From positions 52,186 through 116,185 of the forward strand of contig DBXS01000026.1 in assembly GCA_002310055.1 (NCBI GenBank): a stretch of DNA of 64,000 nt, written 5' to 3'. Positions 9,051 through 17,697 of this stretch are shown here, piece after piece. Made by a program: the position numbers and the translations under genes. Each line of letters begins with the position of its first letter. Position 1 is the first letter of the stretch. Origin of the DNA: Clostridiales bacterium UBA1206 (GTDB lineage Bacteria; Bacillota; Clostridia; Oscillospirales; CAG-382). The notes under the pieces were generated by a model. That model was not told where the DNA came from. It made no database searches and was given only the letters and a program-made list of their open reading frames with translations.

Positions 9051-10607
9051 ATGACAAAGAAATTGTCGCTGATTTCCCTGGTACTTGCACTCGTAATGGT
9101 ACTCGGCGTGCTCGTTTCCTGCGGAAATTCAAACAAGCTCCCCGAGGGGACTTACAACATCACCGTTTGGGTCAGCGAAGTTCAGGGCGTTAAAGAGCTC
9201 ACCGAACAGCAGATCGCCAGATTCGCTGCCGATAACGGCATCACCATCAACGCTACCGTCGAAGGCATTTCCGAAGGCGATTCGGCAACCCATATGATCA
9301 CCAGCGTTGAAGACGGCGCAGATATTTTCTGCTTTGCTCAGGACCAGCTTGCCCGTCTCGTTCAGGCCGGCGCTCTCGCTAAACTCGGCGTAAAAGCCGG
9401 TGAAGAGATCACCAACGCCAACTCGGCAGGCTCCGTTGCCGCTTCCAAAGTCGGCGACGCGCTTTACTGCTATCCTATGACCGACGATAACGGCTACTTT
9501 ATGTTCTATGATAAGTCCGTTATCAAAGAAGAACACCTCAACAGCCTGGAAGACATCATCGCCGACTGTGAAGCCGCCAACAAGAATTTCTCTTTCCAGA
9601 TAAAGACTTCCGCTTGGTATGCTGCTTCGTTCTTCTTCGCTACCGGCTGCGTGTCCGAATGGACCACCGACGCTGACGGCAACTACACCGACGTCAACGA
9701 TACTTTCAACAGTGACGCCGGCGTTATCGCCCTCAAAGGTATGCAGAAACTCCTCAAATCCAAGGCTTACACCGAATCCGAAGCCGGCACCGCCGACTTT
9801 TCCGCCGCTATTCCTTCAGCTGTAGTCGTTTCCGGTACCTGGGACGTCAACACCGCTAAAGAAGCTCTCGGCGAAAATTACGGCGTTGCAAAACTCCCGT
9901 CCTTCACCGTTGACGGCAAAACCTATCAGCTCGCTTCTTTCTCCGGCTGCAAACTGATGGGCGTCAAGCCGCAGACCGACGCTAACAAAGCCGCCGTTCT
10001 CCAGGCTCTCGCCACCTATCTCACCGGCAAAGAATGCCAGCTCGAACGTTTCGAACAGTTCGGTTGGGGTCCCTCCAACAAAGAAGCTCAGGCAAGCGAC
10101 GCCGTTAAAGCCGACGCTGCTCTTGTCGCTCTTTCCGAACAGAACGTTTACGCTATCCCTCAGGGCCAGATCCACGGTTCTTGGTGGAGCATAGCTAAAT
10201 CCCCCGTCGTTGCAGCTCAGACCGCTACTACCGACGAACAGCTCAAAGCCGCTCTTAAAGATTACGAAGACGCTATCAAAGGCGTATTCAATATCGATAC
10301 CACCGGTTACATCCTTGTCGGCGCCTGGAACGGCTGGTCCAACACCGACGGCAACTTCAAGATGAGCAAGAACGGCGACGTTTACACGTTCGAACTCACC
10401 GTTGAAGAGTCCGAATATATGGGCGGCCGTATTGTCTGCCCGGGTGAATGGGATACCGATAAAGGTCTCGCTCAGGTAACTTCCGGCACCGAACTTCTTT
10501 CCGAAGACGGCGGTACCGATAACAATATGGTGTTCCTTGCTCCCGGTACTTACAAAGTCACCTTCGATGAATCCACTATGTCCATCACTGTGGAAAAACT
10601 CGGCTGA
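9051..10607 (+). CDS. Maltodextrin-type ABC substrate-binding lipoprotein with an added C-terminal beta domain
   Basis: This 518-residue extracellular solute-binding protein of family 1 (MalE-like) has a signal and lipobox ending VLVSC (Cys24). Residues about 35-415 carry MalE-like segments: ITVWVSEVQGVKELTEQQIARF, DIFCFAQDQLARLVQAGAL and ALYCYPMTDDNGYFMFYDK. From about residue 419 to the end, an extra domain of 100 residues starts YILVGAWNGWSN and ends YKVTFDESTMSITVEKLG. This pattern (GxWNGW, later a GTYKVTFD strand) is that of SusE/SusF- or CBM-like starch-binding beta-sandwiches. TGGAGG precedes the ATG at 9051; longer in-frame readings upstream lack a signal. Codon use resembles highly expressed genes. 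It delivers malto-oligosaccharides, or related glycans, to the next two permeases. Confidence 0.9.
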   Translation: MTKKLSLISLVLALVMVLGVLVSCGNSNKLPEGTYNITVWVSEVQGVKELTEQQIARFAADNGITINATVEGISEGDSATHMITSVEDGADIFCFAQDQLARLVQAGALAKLGVKAGEEITNANSAGSVAASKVGDALYCYPMTDDNGYFMFYDKSVIKEEHLNSLEDIIADCEAANKNFSFQIKTSAWYAASFFFATGCVSEWTTDADGNYTDVNDTFNSDAGVIALKGMQKLLKSKAYTESEAGTADFSAAIPSAVVVSGTWDVNTAKEALGENYGVAKLPSFTVDGKTYQLASFSGCKLMGVKPQTDANKAAVLQALATYLTGKECQLERFEQFGWGPSNKEAQASDAVKADAALVALSEQNVYAIPQGQIHGSWWSIAKSPVVAAQTATTDEQLKAALKDYEDAIKGVFNIDTTGYILVGAWNGWSNTDGNFKMSKNGDVYTFELTVEESEYMGGRIVCPGEWDTDKGLAQVTSGTELLSEDGGTDNNMVFLAPGTYKVTFDESTMSITVEKLG

Positions 10608-10625
10608 TTTATCACAGAGAAAAAC

Positions 10626-10663
10626 AAACAGGTTGCGGCTTTTGCCGCAGCCTGTTTACATTT
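10626..10663 (+). terminator. Intra-operon hairpin after the maltodextrin-binding protein gene
   Basis: AAACAGGTTGCGGC, a TTTT loop, GCCGCAGCCTGTTT (14 pairs with one G-U), followed by ACATTTT. The weak tail suggests partial termination or stabilisation, giving more binding protein than permease. The same arrangement occurs after the BMP gene at 1359. Confidence 0.7.
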
Positions 10664-10681
10664 TCGAGAAAGGAGCTGTTT

Positions 10682-12313
10682 ATGAAACATCTCACTGATG
10701 CGGAATATAAAGACCTGAGTCGGTCAGAAAAGATCAAATATCGGCTGCGCAGGGGATTGTATCATCTTAAATGCTTTTTCGACCCTTCGCGCGTAACCGA
10801 TCTCGAATATCTCCGTATGGGGAAATTCAAAAAGATATGGTATAAGATAAAAAGGTTTTTCGTCTCTATCCCGAGCAAGATCGGGCACTTTTTCGTAAAA
10901 GTGTGGAATACGATCAAAAAAGGCGTGCTCGCCGTCAAAAACGAATTCGTCGATATTTTCACCACCTTCAAAGAAGGCTCATGGCAGACAAAAGTTTCGT
11001 ACTTTGTTATGGGGTTCGGCAATTTAGCCCGCGGCCAGATACTTCGCGGCGTGCTGTTTTTGCTGTTTGAACTGGTATTCATCGGCTATATGATAATCGC
11101 CGGCGGGCATTGGCTTTCCAAGCTCACCACGCTCGGCACCGAAGCCGGTCAGTCGAACGTCTACGATCCTGCTACCGATTCGTATATCGCCGCGCCCGGC
11201 GACGATTCGTTCAAGATACTGCTTTACGGATTGCTCACCGTCATTTTTATCATAGCGCTCATTTACACGTGGCGCGTCAACGTAAAGCAGAACAAGATAC
11301 TCGATAAGATCGTAAAATCCGGCAAAAAGATCAAAAGCGGCAAAGAAGACCTGCATTCGCTCGTAGACGATCAGTTCCACAAGACGATGCTCGCGCTCCC
11401 TCTGACCGGTATTATGGTGTTTACCGTCATACCTATCATATTTATGATACTCGTTGCGTTCACCAACTACGACGCGCTGCACGACGGCTACAGCAACCTT
11501 TTCACCTGGGTCGGACTGGATAACTTCAACGAGCTGTTCAGCTGGTCATCGGGCACAGGCAAGCTTTCGGCAGCGTTCGGCGAGATCCTGAGCTGGACGT
11601 TGATGTGGGCGTTCTTCGCCACGTTCACCAACTACTTCCTCGGTATGTTCGTCGCTATTATGATAAACAAAAGAGGGATCAAGCTCAAAAAGATGTGGCG
11701 CGGCATCCTGGTGCTGACCATCGCCATACCGCAGTTCGTATCTCTGCTGTACGTTTCCAAGATGTTCGCAGATAACGGACTTATAAACGGTTTCCTGTTG
11801 GATATGGGCTGGATCAATGACCCGATCCCGTTCTGGACAGATCCGACATACGCACGTATAACGGTCATACTCATAAATATCTGGATCGGTATCCCGTACC
11901 TTATGCTCATCGCCACCGGTATCCTTATGAATATCCCTCAGGACCTGTACGAATCCTCCCGCATAGACGGCGCGAGCGTCTGGCAGCAATATACGAGGAT
12001 CACGCTGCCGTATATGCTCTTCGTGACCGGTCCGTATCTGCTCACGAGCTTTATAGGAAATATCAATAACTTCAACGTCATATACCTGCTCACCGGAGGC
12101 GGACCGACGAACCCGAATCTGCTCACAAGCGGCGGTTCGGCGGGCGATACGGACTTGCTTGTGACGTGGCTGTTCAATATGACGACCGGCGCCGAGACAA
12201 ACTATAAACTTGCCGCCGTCATTGGCATTATGATATTCCTCGTCGTGGCTGTCATCTCGCTCGTCGTTTACAACCTTATTCCTTCAACACGTAACGAGGA
12301 GGATTTCCAGTGA
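10682..12313 (+). CDS. Sugar ABC transporter permease, MalF-type, with long basic N-terminal extension
   Basis: This 543-residue membrane protein has an EAA loop (LYESSRIDGASVWQQYTRITLP) that docks on the ATPase, and a MalF/CUT1 core in the second half (LPLTGIMVFTVIPIIFMILVAFTNYD onward). The first 110 residues are polar and very rich in Lys/Arg; helices near 115-145 and 180-200 come before the core, so it is longer than typical 290-residue CUT1 permeases, in the manner of MalF. AAAGGAG precedes the ATG. The stop overlaps the ATG of the next permease by one base (TGATG). Confidence 0.9.
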   Translation: MKHLTDAEYKDLSRSEKIKYRLRRGLYHLKCFFDPSRVTDLEYLRMGKFKKIWYKIKRFFVSIPSKIGHFFVKVWNTIKKGVLAVKNEFVDIFTTFKEGSWQTKVSYFVMGFGNLARGQILRGVLFLLFELVFIGYMIIAGGHWLSKLTTLGTEAGQSNVYDPATDSYIAAPGDDSFKILLYGLLTVIFIIALIYTWRVNVKQNKILDKIVKSGKKIKSGKEDLHSLVDDQFHKTMLALPLTGIMVFTVIPIIFMILVAFTNYDALHDGYSNLFTWVGLDNFNELFSWSSGTGKLSAAFGEILSWTLMWAFFATFTNYFLGMFVAIMINKRGIKLKKMWRGILVLTIAIPQFVSLLYVSKMFADNGLINGFLLDMGWINDPIPFWTDPTYARITVILINIWIGIPYLMLIATGILMNIPQDLYESSRIDGASVWQQYTRITLPYMLFVTGPYLLTSFIGNINNFNVIYLLTGGGPTNPNLLTSGGSAGDTDLLVTWLFNMTTGAETNYKLAAVIGIMIFLVVAVISLVVYNLIPSTRNEEDFQ

Positions 12314-13212
12314 TGAAAGACACAAAAAAAGTCAAAGAGAAAAAAGTCAAAAAGAACCGCCGCCATATGAGTATGAAGACCAAGCGGCGCATCGGCAACA
12401 CGGCGATCTACGTCATTCTCGCTATCCTCATCATCATTTGGCTGCTCCCGTTCGTATGCATACTGCTCGAATCGTTCAGAGTCGATTCCCCCGGCCAATC
12501 CGGCAACGTCATCCCCAAAGTCTGGGGGTTCGATAACTACATAAGGCTTTTCAAGGAATCCGATTTCGGCCGCTGGTACCTCAATACGTTCATAATCGCG
12601 TTGTGTACCGCCGTACTGCAGACGGTCATCGTCCTGTGTATGAGCTATACGCTTTCGCGACTGCGTTTCAAGGGAAGAAAACTCCTTATGAACGTTATGC
12701 TCGTACTCGGGATGTTCCCCGGTTTCCTCACTATGATAGTGCTCTATAAAGTGCTCAGCGGTTTGAATCTCACGGGCGCGCACGCTTTGCCCGGACTCAT
12801 ACTCGTCTACTGCGCTTCCTCCGGTATGGGCTATTACGTATCAAAAGGTTTCTTTGATACAATACCCCGGTCTCTCGACGAAGCGGCGCGCGTAGACGGC
12901 GCGACGAGATTCCAGGTATTCAAAAAAGTCATTATGCCGCTCGCCAAGCCGATAATCATATATACCGTGCTTTCGGCATTCATGGCGCCCTGGGGCGATT
13001 TCATTTTCGCCCGGTATATCTCGCACGGGACGAGCAGCGGTTACAACGTAGCCGTCGGCTTATGGAGCTGGACCACCAAAACGTCTATCGGCACGCACTA
13101 CACTATGTTCTGCGCCGGCGGCGTGCTCGTGGCATTGCCGATCACTCTGCTGTTCATGTTTATGCAGAAATACTATGTAGAAGGCGTTACAGGCGGCGCC
13201 GTGAAAGGATGA
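12313..13212 (+). CDS. Sugar ABC transporter permease, MalG-type
   Basis: This 299-residue inner permease of the CUT1 family has a basic N-terminus, six predicted helices and the EAA motif LDEAARVDGATRFQVFKKVIMP. GAGGAGG at 12296-12302 serves either a GTG at 12310 or the ATG at 12313; the ATG is chosen. The TGATG overlap with the upstream permease indicates coupled, roughly equal synthesis. It pairs with the MalF-type protein and the ATPase encoded next. Confidence 0.9.
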   Translation: MKDTKKVKEKKVKKNRRHMSMKTKRRIGNTAIYVILAILIIIWLLPFVCILLESFRVDSPGQSGNVIPKVWGFDNYIRLFKESDFGRWYLNTFIIALCTAVLQTVIVLCMSYTLSRLRFKGRKLLMNVMLVLGMFPGFLTMIVLYKVLSGLNLTGAHALPGLILVYCASSGMGYYVSKGFFDTIPRSLDEAARVDGATRFQVFKKVIMPLAKPIIIYTVLSAFMAPWGDFIFARYISHGTSSGYNVAVGLWSWTTKTSIGTHYTMFCAGGVLVALPITLLFMFMQKYYVEGVTGGAVKG

Positions 13213-13218
13213 TATAAT

Positions 13219-14343
13219 ATGGCAACAGTTAAATTGACCGACGTTAAAAAGGTTTACGGCAAAAACGTCGTTGCCGTACACGATTTCAATCTCGAGATCA
13301 AAGATAAAGAATTCGTCGTATTTGTCGGGCCTTCCGGCTGCGGCAAATCCACGACTCTGCGTATGATCGCAGGACTTGAAGATATATCCGACGGCACCAT
13401 AGAGATCGACGGTAAGGTCGTCAACGACCTTCAGCCCAAAGACCGCGATATCGCGATGGTTTTCCAGAACTACGCGCTTTATCCGCATCTCACGGTCTTC
13501 GAGAATATGGCTTTCAGCCTGCGCCTTAAACACGCAAAGCAGGAAGAAGTATATCAAAAAGTCACCGAAGCCGCCGAGATACTCGGCATAACCGATTATC
13601 TTATGCGCAAACCGCGCGCGCTTTCCGGCGGTCAGAGACAGCGCGTGGCGATCGGCAGAGCGATGGTACGCGATTCCAAAGTGTTCCTTATGGACGAACC
13701 GCTTTCCAACCTCGACGCCAAGCTCCGCAACGCTATGCGCGCGGAACTCATACTGCTTCGCAAGCGCCTGAACACCACGTTCATTTACGTGACTCACGAC
13801 CAGACCGAAGCGATGACGCTCGGCGACAGGATCGTCATAATGAAAGACGGCTATATCCAGCAGGTCGGCACTCCTACCGAAGTGTTCGAGCATCCCACCA
13901 ATCTGTTCGTCGCCGAATTCATCGGCGCGCCCAAGATGAACGTCATGAAAGCCAAGCTTTTGTACGAAGACGGCCGCTACAGCGTGCTCGTCCACGGCGC
14001 AAAGATGGAAGTCGACGAAGACCACAACCGCAAGCTGGCGGAAAAAGGCGTCAGATCGCGCGATATCCTTCTCGGCGTAAGGCCCGAGCATGTCTCGCTC
14101 GTTCCGAGCAAGCAGGAAAACAGCTTCGCCTGCACGCTCGAAGTCAACGAGATGATGGGCAGCGAACTGCATCTTCACGTCGAGACCGAATCCGAAGAGC
14201 GTCTTATCGTACGCACCCCCACCGTTCAGATGAGCGAGGAAGAACGCGCAAGCCTCGTTTACGGCGCAGAGCTTTACTTAAACTTCCGCGGCAAGGTAAT
14301 GTATTTCTTCGACCCCGAGACCGAACAGAGCCTTACCGACTGA
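13219..14343 (+). CDS. Sugar ABC transporter ATPase of the MalK/MsmK/UgpC family
   Basis: This 374-residue ATPase has Walker A GPSGCGKST, Q-loop VFQNYALYPH, signature LSGGQRQRVAIGRA, Walker B VFLMDEPLSNLDA and H-loop VTHDQTEA. A C-terminal OB/TOBE regulatory region follows from about residue 235 (FIGAPKMNVM, LGVRPEHV). It energises import by the MalF/MalG pair. In Firmicutes such an ATPase can also serve other CUT1 importers, so it could work with transporters encoded elsewhere. The gene starts seven bases after the permease stop and ends at a strong terminator. Confidence 0.93.
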   Translation: MATVKLTDVKKVYGKNVVAVHDFNLEIKDKEFVVFVGPSGCGKSTTLRMIAGLEDISDGTIEIDGKVVNDLQPKDRDIAMVFQNYALYPHLTVFENMAFSLRLKHAKQEEVYQKVTEAAEILGITDYLMRKPRALSGGQRQRVAIGRAMVRDSKVFLMDEPLSNLDAKLRNAMRAELILLRKRLNTTFIYVTHDQTEAMTLGDRIVIMKDGYIQQVGTPTEVFEHPTNLFVAEFIGAPKMNVMKAKLLYEDGRYSVLVHGAKMEVDEDHNRKLAEKGVRSRDILLGVRPEHVSLVPSKQENSFACTLEVNEMMGSELHLHVETESEERLIVRTPTVQMSEEERASLVYGAELYLNFRGKVMYFFDPETEQSLTD

Positions 14344-14355
14344 ATCAGTTAAAAA

Positions 14356-14394
14356 ACGGCTATCCGGTATTTTTGCCGGATAGCCGTATTTTTA
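14356..14394. terminator. Bidirectional terminator between the sugar importer and the GH13 amylase
   Basis: ACGGCTATCCGG pairs exactly with CCGGATAGCCGT around an eight-base loop. ATTTTT follows on the + strand and the flanking AAAAAA gives a T6 tail on the minus strand. Confidence 0.9.
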
Positions 14395-14404
14395 TGTTTT
14401 ATTT

Positions 14405-16045
14405 TCAGTCGTCGCCGAAACGGATCACGACGCTCGACTGAGGAGGCATCTTGAGCGCGGTCCCGTCGAGCGCGGAATCGCCGCCGATACAGTTTTTGAT
14501 GTACGGATCTTTCAAACCGTGCTCCGCGAGCGTCTCCGCAATATCCATAGTGGCTTCGGAGGCGCTGGTGTTGTGTACTACGAGCACGCTTTTGCCTTGG
14601 TATTCGCTTATAAAGCCGCCGGCCTTCAGCCCGTCGAACGACACCGCAAAGTAAGTTCCGACCGCTATTTCGGGATTTGCCCTGCGCACCATTATAAGCA
14701 TTTTATAGCGATTGTACAGGCTGTCCGGGTCGGCGTACTGCGTGACGACGTCGCCGTTCGTCTGTTTAGAAGAGGGATAATCGGAACCGACGGGATTCTT
14801 TACCGTGTCGCCGTCGCCCCAGAGCATCGCGAGACGGCGGTTGGCGTCGGTGTTCGAAGTCCCGCGCACGCCTTTCATACCGATCTCTTCGCCGTAATAG
14901 ATGAACGGCGAACCGGGGCAGAGTATAAGCAGATTTGCCGCCATCTGCGCGTAACCGGAAGCGAGCGTGTCAAACCCCGCCGCGCGGTCCATATCGTGGT
15001 TGGTGATGAACGGCGCGAACACGGCGTTGCCGCCTTTTGATCTGATGAGCGACACCTGGCTTTCGACGTACGCGGTATACAGATACACGTTGCCTTTTTT
15101 CGCCGCCGCAGAAAGTTTTCCTTCCGCCTGCGCTACGGTGAAATTGAATACCGAAGTCGCTTCCGTATACGCGTTGGCGACCGAATCACTGTCCCATACT
15201 TCGGCGACCGTGTAGATATCGGGGTAGTCTTTGCGCAGCTCGCCGAGATACCAGTTCCAGAACTCAACGTTCTTTTGCTCGTCGCCCATATAGACGTATT
15301 TGGCGGCGTCAAAACGGAACCCGTCCACGCCCAGATCCAGATAATACTTAGCAACGTCCAGGACCGCTTTGCGCACGTTTTCGTTATCAAAATTCAACTC
15401 CGGCATATCGCCGCCGAAATTGCATTCGTAGCGTTCTTTCGTCCCGGTTATATAGCCGTACTTCTTGCTGGAAGTTTCTCCTTCCAACAGGTAGCTGTAA
15501 TAATCGTAAAACTCGTTTTCGGTATCGTTTTCACGGTGCGCGTTGCAGAATTTGGTGAACCACAGATTGTCCTTGCTCGTGTGGTTTATCACAAGATCGA
15601 GTATGATCTTAACGCCGCGCTCGTGGCAAAGGGAAATCAGCTCCTTAAGATCATCAAGCGTGCCGAATTTCTCGTCGATCGCGTAATAATTCGTAACGTC
15701 GTATTTGTGATACGAAGGCGAACGGAATATCGGCGTTAGCCATATTCCTTCAACGCCCAAGCTTTTGCCGGAGGCCGGATCGCCGTCGTTCAGGTAATCC
15801 ATTCGGTTGATTATCCCGCGCAGATCGCCCGTCCCGTCGCCGTTGGAATCGGAAAAAGAACCGACGAATATCTCGTAAAACACCCGCTCTTTGCCCGCGC
15901 TTTCGCCCGCAGACGCAAGGTTTTCGCCCTGCAGAATGACCTCTCCGGTCACGCTGTCGGTCTTGTACCCGGTATCGCCTTTGCAGGAAACGAGAAGAAA
16001 TAAAACAAGCAACGATAATATTGCGCTTATAAAACGTTTTTTCAT
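14405..16045 (-). CDS. GH13 alpha-amylase-family lipoprotein
   Basis: This 546-residue surface glycosidase cleaves alpha-glucosidic bonds in starch-type glucans. A lipoprotein signal ends LLVSCKGD. The GH13 barrel shows DLVINHTS, the nucleophile in DGFRFDAAKY, the acid/base Glu in VAEVWDS and the third acid in FITNHDMDRA, so the catalytic triad looks complete. A C-terminal beta domain ends SVVIRFGDD. A start at 16078 is possible, but GGAGG lies five bases before the ATG at 16045, which begins directly with the basic part of the signal. It is convergent with the maltodextrin importer, and extracellular cleavage here would feed it and MalQ. Confidence 0.92.
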   Translation of the reverse strand: MKKRFISAILSLLVLFLLVSCKGDTGYKTDSVTGEVILQGENLASAGESAGKERVFYEIFVGSFSDSNGDGTGDLRGIINRMDYLNDGDPASGKSLGVEGIWLTPIFRSPSYHKYDVTNYYAIDEKFGTLDDLKELISLCHERGVKIILDLVINHTSKDNLWFTKFCNAHRENDTENEFYDYYSYLLEGETSSKKYGYITGTKERYECNFGGDMPELNFDNENVRKAVLDVAKYYLDLGVDGFRFDAAKYVYMGDEQKNVEFWNWYLGELRKDYPDIYTVAEVWDSDSVANAYTEATSVFNFTVAQAEGKLSAAAKKGNVYLYTAYVESQVSLIRSKGGNAVFAPFITNHDMDRAAGFDTLASGYAQMAANLLILCPGSPFIYYGEEIGMKGVRGTSNTDANRRLAMLWGDGDTVKNPVGSDYPSSKQTNGDVVTQYADPDSLYNRYKMLIMVRRANPEIAVGTYFAVSFDGLKAGGFISEYQGKSVLVVHNTSASEATMDIAETLAEHGLKDPYIKNCIGGDSALDGTALKMPPQSSVVIRFGDD

Positions 16046-16096
16046 AAACACCTCCGCCTTTTTCAACGCGGTCTTCAAAGATTATTTCTTTGTTAA

Positions 16097-16125
16097 ATTA
16101 TATCAAATCCGCGCCGAGTTGTCAA
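16097..16125 (-). promoter_or_regulatory. Consensus SigA promoter for the GH13 amylase gene
   Basis: On the minus strand: TTGACA (16120-16125), 17 bases, TATAAT (16097-16102), about 45 bases before the start codon. Confidence 0.8.
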
Positions 16126-16150
16126 GAAGTACGAAAGCGCGTTTTTATGT

Positions 16151-16187
16151 AAAAACAAAAGACAGGGAAACGGTCCCTGCCTTTTTT
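16151..16187. terminator. Terminator downstream of the GlsB-like gene
   Basis: CAGGGA-loop-TCCCTG, with TTTTGTTTTT as the minus-strand tail and CCTTTTTT on the + strand. It ends the minus-strand GlsB transcript just before the amylase promoter. Confidence 0.75.
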
Positions 16188-16219
16188 ACGGATATAAAGG
16201 AATGATTTTTGCTTTGAGA

Positions 16220-16465
16220 TTATTTCTTGAACAGAAGCCTGAAGACCCAGATAATGAGACAGGCGCCGACGATAGCGAGCACGATACTCGTTACCCAGCC
16301 GCCGGCGATCCCTATAAGGCTGCCGAGCCAGCCGCCGAGCGCGCCGCCGAGTATGCCGAGTATTGCGTTCATAAGGAAGCTGTTTTTGCTTTTCATCAGT
16401 TTTCCCGCGATCCAGCCGACAAGAGCGCCGATGAGGATCGCAACGAGAATTTGCCACAAAGTCAT
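16220..16465 (-). CDS. GlsB/YeaQ/YmgE family small membrane protein
   Basis: This 81-residue protein has two or three glycine-rich helices: ILVAILIGALVGWIAGKLM, then the family hallmark GILGGALGGWLGSL, and a last helix ending FRLLFKK. The family is linked to stress responses in several bacteria (transglycosylase-associated protein) but its biochemical role is not established. AAGGAGAT lies before the ATG at 16465; longer in-frame readings upstream would add a polar stretch that does not belong to the family. It is monocistronic with its own promoter and terminator. Confidence 0.85.
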   Translation of the reverse strand: MTLWQILVAILIGALVGWIAGKLMKSKNSFLMNAILGILGGALGGWLGSLIGIAGGWVTSIVLAIVGACLIIWVFRLLFKK

Positions 16466-16517
16466 AATAAGATCTCCTTTCATAGACCGTATATGATTAT
16501 TGGTTTTCACCGATATC

Positions 16518-16546
16518 ATTTTATCACACTTATCTTTCGAATGCAA
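16518..16546 (-). promoter_or_regulatory. SigA-type promoter (extended -10) for the GlsB-like gene
   Basis: On the minus strand: TTGCAT (16541-16546), 17 bases, TAAAAT (16518-16523), with TG upstream of the -10. Confidence 0.6.
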
Positions 16547-16597
16547 GCGTTTTTTGCACTTTACACGGATAAATCGTCGTTATTAACATATTGCTGC

Positions 16598-16639
16598 AAA
16601 AAACCGCCCGTTACGGTAAATCAACACTGTAACAGGCGG
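16598..16639 (-). terminator. Terminator at the end of the purine operon
   Basis: On the minus strand, CCGCC-T-GTTAC pairs with GTAAC-G-GGCGG and is followed by TTTTTT. It lies 41 bases past the guaA stop and closes the roughly 16-kb operon that begins at 32.7 kb. Confidence 0.8.
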
Positions 16640-16680
16640 ATGCATTGAATATCCGGTTTTATCTCAAAACGACCGTAATT

Positions 16681-17655
16681 TTACTCGAATTCGATCGTGC
16701 TCACGGGTTTTTCGGAAATATCCCATGCGACGCGGTTGACGCCGGGAACGGAAGCGATTATACGGTCGCGGATGGCGCAGAGGGTAGCGAACGGTATCTC
16801 GGGGACGGTCGCGGTGACTGCGTCGACGGTATTGACGGCGCGGATCACGACGAGCCAGCCCATATAACGTTTACCGTCTTTTATGCCGGTGGATCTGAAA
16901 TCGGGGATGGCGCAGAAATACTGCCAGGGTACCGACGGCAGTTTTTCGATCTCTTCGCGGACTATCGCGTCGGATTCGCGCAGAGCTTCAAGTCTGTCGC
17001 GGGTGATGGCGCCCACGCAGCGAACGCCGAGTCCGGGGCCCGGGAACGGCTGACGGTAGACCATATTATCGGGAAGTCCCAGCGCTTTGCCCACAACGCG
17101 CACTTCGTCTTTATAAAGGAATTTGATCGGTTCGACGAGTTCGAATTTGAGGTCGTCCGGCAGGCCGCCGACGTTGTGATGAGCTTTTACGGGACCGGAT
17201 TCGAGTATATCGGGGTATATAGTACCTTGCGCAAGGAATTCAATGCCGTCGAGCTTTCTCGCTTCTTCTTCAAATACGCGTATGAATTCGGCGCCGATTA
17301 TCTTGCGTTTCTGTTCGGGTTCTGAAACGCCTGCGAGCTTATCGAGGAATCTGTCCACCGCGTCTACGTATATCAAATTCGCGTTCATTTCATGGCGGAA
17401 AACTTTTATTACCTGTTCGGGTTCGCCTTTACGGAGCAGACCGTGGTTGACGTGTACGCACACAAGGTTTTTGCCTATCGCTTTGATAAGCAGCGCCGCG
17501 ACTACCGACGAATCAACGCCGCCGGAAAGCGCGAGCAAAACTTTTTTATCGCCGATCTGCGCTTTGAGAGCCGCTATCTGTTCGGCTATGAACGCGTCTG
17601 CGAGTTCTTTCGTATTGATCCTTTGCATCGTTTCGGGTCTTCTGTTTTCAGACAT
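16681..17655 (-). CDS. guaA: GMP synthase ATP-pyrophosphatase subunit, without glutaminase domain
   Basis: This 324-residue enzyme adenylates XMP and aminates it to GMP. It begins directly with the ATP-pyrophosphatase domain: P-loop LALSGGVDSSVVAALL near residue 40, then FLAQGTIYPDILES, FPGPGLGVRC and the C-terminal dimerisation region ending TIEFE. Bacterial GuaA is normally about 510-520 residues with an N-terminal glutaminase. Here that part is absent, and nothing resembling it lies in the 42 bases up to fhs. Archaea use this split form with a separate small glutaminase subunit; none is seen in this window. GAGGT precedes the ATG, so this is a real start, not a frameshifted gene. Last gene of the operon. 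Confidence 0.92.
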   Translation of the reverse strand: MSENRRPETMQRINTKELADAFIAEQIAALKAQIGDKKVLLALSGGVDSSVVAALLIKAIGKNLVCVHVNHGLLRKGEPEQVIKVFRHEMNANLIYVDAVDRFLDKLAGVSEPEQKRKIIGAEFIRVFEEEARKLDGIEFLAQGTIYPDILESGPVKAHHNVGGLPDDLKFELVEPIKFLYKDEVRVVGKALGLPDNMVYRQPFPGPGLGVRCVGAITRDRLEALRESDAIVREEIEKLPSVPWQYFCAIPDFRSTGIKDGKRYMGWLVVIRAVNTVDAVTATVPEIPFATLCAIRDRIIASVPGVNRVAWDISEKPVSTIEFE

Positions 17656-17697
17656 TTTTGTTACCTCTTTTAAAGAATTTTATAAAGGCTAAAAGGC

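Noticed and set aside
13060..14178. 372-residue open frame opposite the sugar ABC ATPase gene
   Set aside because: Antisense shadow; composition is not protein-like and no motif is present.
16681..17655. guaA as a frameshifted or 5'-truncated pseudogene
   Set aside because: The start has a good RBS, the domain is complete, and only 42 bases separate it from fhs, with no glutaminase remnant in any frame.
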